Source: JABRWC01 sp039961675 (lineage in GTDB: Bacteria > Planctomycetota > Phycisphaerae > UBA1845 > Fen-1342). From it: DNA of 64,000 nucleotides. The stretch covers positions 1-64,000 of the forward strand of contig JABRWC010000118.1 of NCBI GenBank assembly GCA_039961675.1, written 5' to 3'. The translations under genes and the position numbers were made by a program. Position 1 is the first letter of the stretch, and every line of letters begins with the position of its first letter. Shown here piece after piece: positions 62,656 through 64,000 of this stretch. Under the pieces are notes generated by a model, which saw only the letters and a list, made by a program, of their open reading frames with translations, ran no database searches and had not been told where the DNA came from.

Positions 62656-64000
62656 ATGCTCTCGGCGACCTGGAACATTCTCTGCGACTCGGCGATCTAC
62701 ATCCTCGCCGGCTTCCTGATCGCCGGGTTGCTCCAGGCCGGCGTGAACCGCGCCGCGGTCTACCGGCTACTCGGGCAGAAACGCACGTGGAGCGTGTTCC
62801 TGGCCACGCTCATCGGGGCCCCGCTCCCGCTGTGTTCCTGTTCGGTGCTGCCCGCCGCCCTCACGCTGCGGAAGAAGGGCGCCAGCAAGGGCGCCGTGAT
62901 CTCGTTCCTGATCTCCACGCCGGAGACCAGCGTCACCAGCATCGCTCTCACATACGCCCTGCTCGGACCGCTAATGGCCGTGTTCCGGCCGCTTGCAGCG
63001 TGCCTGACCGGGATCACCGCGGGACTGATCGAGAACTTCCTGGATCGACGGACCGCGGCGACCGTCGGCGCGCCTTCGCAACCGGCCGACCAAGCACAGA
63101 ACCCGGCGGACTGCGCATGCGATCCGCGGGATGAGCACGGGCACGCCCACGCCGATCCGGGCGAGGAGCTGCCGCCGGGCGGCGTCCGGCAGCAAATGGT
63201 GCACGGCCTGCGCTTCGCATTCGTCGATCTGTTCGACGACCTGTTCGGCTGGATCGTGCTGGGCATCGTGGCCGCCGCCGCCATCTACGCCGTGCTGCCC
63301 GAGGTGGTGTTTCAGACGGTGTTGCGCGGCGAGCTGGCGTCGATGCTGGCCATGCTCGTGGTGGGCGTGCCGCTTTACGTGTGCGCCGAGGCGTCCACGC
63401 CGATCGCGGCGGCGCTGATGCTGAAAGGGCTGAACCCCGGCGCGGCGCTGGTGCTGCTGCTGACGGGCCCGGCCACGAACATCGGCTCGATCGGCGTGCT
63501 GTATCGCGAGCTTGGCCGGCGGACGATCGTCACGTACCTGGCCAGCATCGCCGTCATCGCCCTGCTGATGGGCGGGGCGCTGAACCTGGTCGTTGCGCGC
63601 AGCGAGCTGGGGCAGACCGTGCGGCCGTTCGCCGAGGAATTGCTTCCGGTCTGGTTGAAGGCCGCCGGTGCGGTTGCGTTCCTGGCGTTGGGGCTCTTCA
63701 CGGCCCACCGGCGGCGCTACGTGGATCAGCTCGCCGGGCTGCTGTGCCGCGTGCTGCCGCTGCGGGTCTCGCCGCGCGGGCTGCGTGGGACGGCCGTGCT
63801 TGCGGCGGCGGTGGGGTACGGGTTTTCCGGCGTGACATGCATTCAACCTGGCGAGCTCGGCATTCACACGCGGTTCGGGGCGATCGTCACCGGCGACCTG
63901 GCGCCTGGCCTGCACCCAGCGTGGCCCTGGCCGATCGACCGCATCGACCGCGTGCCGATGCGTCCGGTGTTCCGCACCGTAGTTGGTTTCAAGCCCGATT
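62656..64000 (+). CDS. SO_0444/YraQ-type metal permease fused to an SPFH/HflK-like domain (3' end beyond window)
   Basis: An open frame of 448 codons without a stop. The N-terminal about 360 residues are a polytopic permease of the SO_0444 Cu/Zn efflux / YraQ (ArsP-like) group: PLPLCSCSVLPAAL, ISFLISTPETSVTS, YVCAEASTPIAAAL and LLTGPATNIGSIG. A cytoplasmic or periplasmic loop is rich in His, Cys and Asp (DCACDPRDEHGHAHADP), fitting metal binding. After the last permease helices, one further membrane segment (TAVLAAAVGYGFSGV) leads into IQPGELGIHTRFG, then LAPGLHPAWPWPIDRID and VVGFKP, the opening of an SPFH/band-7 protein of the HflK type. The fusion in one chain is unusual and its end is not visible here. 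Confidence 0.85.
   Translation, partial: MLSATWNILCDSAIYILAGFLIAGLLQAGVNRAAVYRLLGQKRTWSVFLATLIGAPLPLCSCSVLPAALTLRKKGASKGAVISFLISTPETSVTSIALTYALLGPLMAVFRPLAACLTGITAGLIENFLDRRTAATVGAPSQPADQAQNPADCACDPRDEHGHAHADPGEELPPGGVRQQMVHGLRFAFVDLFDDLFGWIVLGIVAAAAIYAVLPEVVFQTVLRGELASMLAMLVVGVPLYVCAEASTPIAAALMLKGLNPGAALVLLLTGPATNIGSIGVLYRELGRRTIVTYLASIAVIALLMGGALNLVVARSELGQTVRPFAEELLPVWLKAAGAVAFLALGLFTAHRRRYVDQLAGLLCRVLPLRVSPRGLRGTAVLAAAVGYGFSGVTCIQPGELGIHTRFGAIVTGDLAPGLHPAWPWPIDRIDRVPMRPVFRTVVGFKPD

Overview
The window is very GC-rich and densely coded. It reads as a chromosomal segment of a Planctomycetota bacterium, probably of the Phycisphaerae side. The clues are secreted giants ending in dockerin-type EF-hand repeats, sulfatase-like proteins with TPR tails, a choice-of-anchor B protein, tandem di-heme oxidoreductases, an archaeal-type PheT and a membrane-anchored helix-turn-helix protein. 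This assignment is inference from gene content; there is no rRNA in the window and I recognised no tRNA.

Region 1 (1-753, minus) is the N-terminal part of a beta-helix lipoprotein. Region 2 (878-24585, plus) is the centrepiece. A sigma70-like promoter is followed by nine tightly packed genes for a lipid/polyketide assembly line. The first two are megasynthases: NPD-NPD-KS-AT-ACPx3-KR-DH (2981 aa), then KS-AT-DH-phosphopantetheinyl transferase (about 1768 aa), translationally coupled by TGATG. They are followed by an alkaline-phosphatase-superfamily enzyme, a beta-propeller/degenerate methyltransferase fusion, a SAM methyltransferase, a free-standing ACP, a second alkaline-phosphatase-superfamily enzyme and two short-chain dehydrogenases. 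The synthase resembles PUFA synthases and heterocyst-glycolipid synthases but its domain order matches neither. No thioesterase is visible, so release and head-group attachment may depend on the phosphodiesterase-like enzymes. This is the best candidate here for an undescribed system.

Region 3 (24586-31585, plus) holds two paralogous LpqC/PHB-depolymerase-type esterases flanking a 1550-aa secreted mosaic protein (SdrD-B, FG-GAP repeats, dockerin pairs, phosphodiesterase). Region 4 (31628-38644) is housekeeping: RNase Y on the minus strand, then a small membrane protein, an HTH membrane protein, a NupC-type nucleoside transporter, a stand-alone Clp N-domain protein and an M48 protease on the plus strand. 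Region 5 (38851-52723, minus) carries a choice-of-anchor B/dockerin protein, a cytochrome c peroxidase gene broken by a deletion, a FixH/YtkA-like lipoprotein, an NHL-repeat protein, two sulfatase-like TPR proteins and pheT. Region 6 (52982-64000) has a secreted alpha/beta hydrolase, a tandemly duplicated di-heme oxidoreductase, a thrombospondin-type-3 repeat lipoprotein, a Ski2-like helicase and, running off the end, a metal permease fused to an SPFH/HflK-like domain.

Four kinds of short repeat recur: a GTCGGACCTCCGTG.CCGAC / GAGACCGGTCCCC family found between genes and also in frame inside two genes; tandem GCGGGAAT-type hairpins; an inverted CACAGAGGCACAGAG pair; and degenerate GAGTTACGAGTT repeats.
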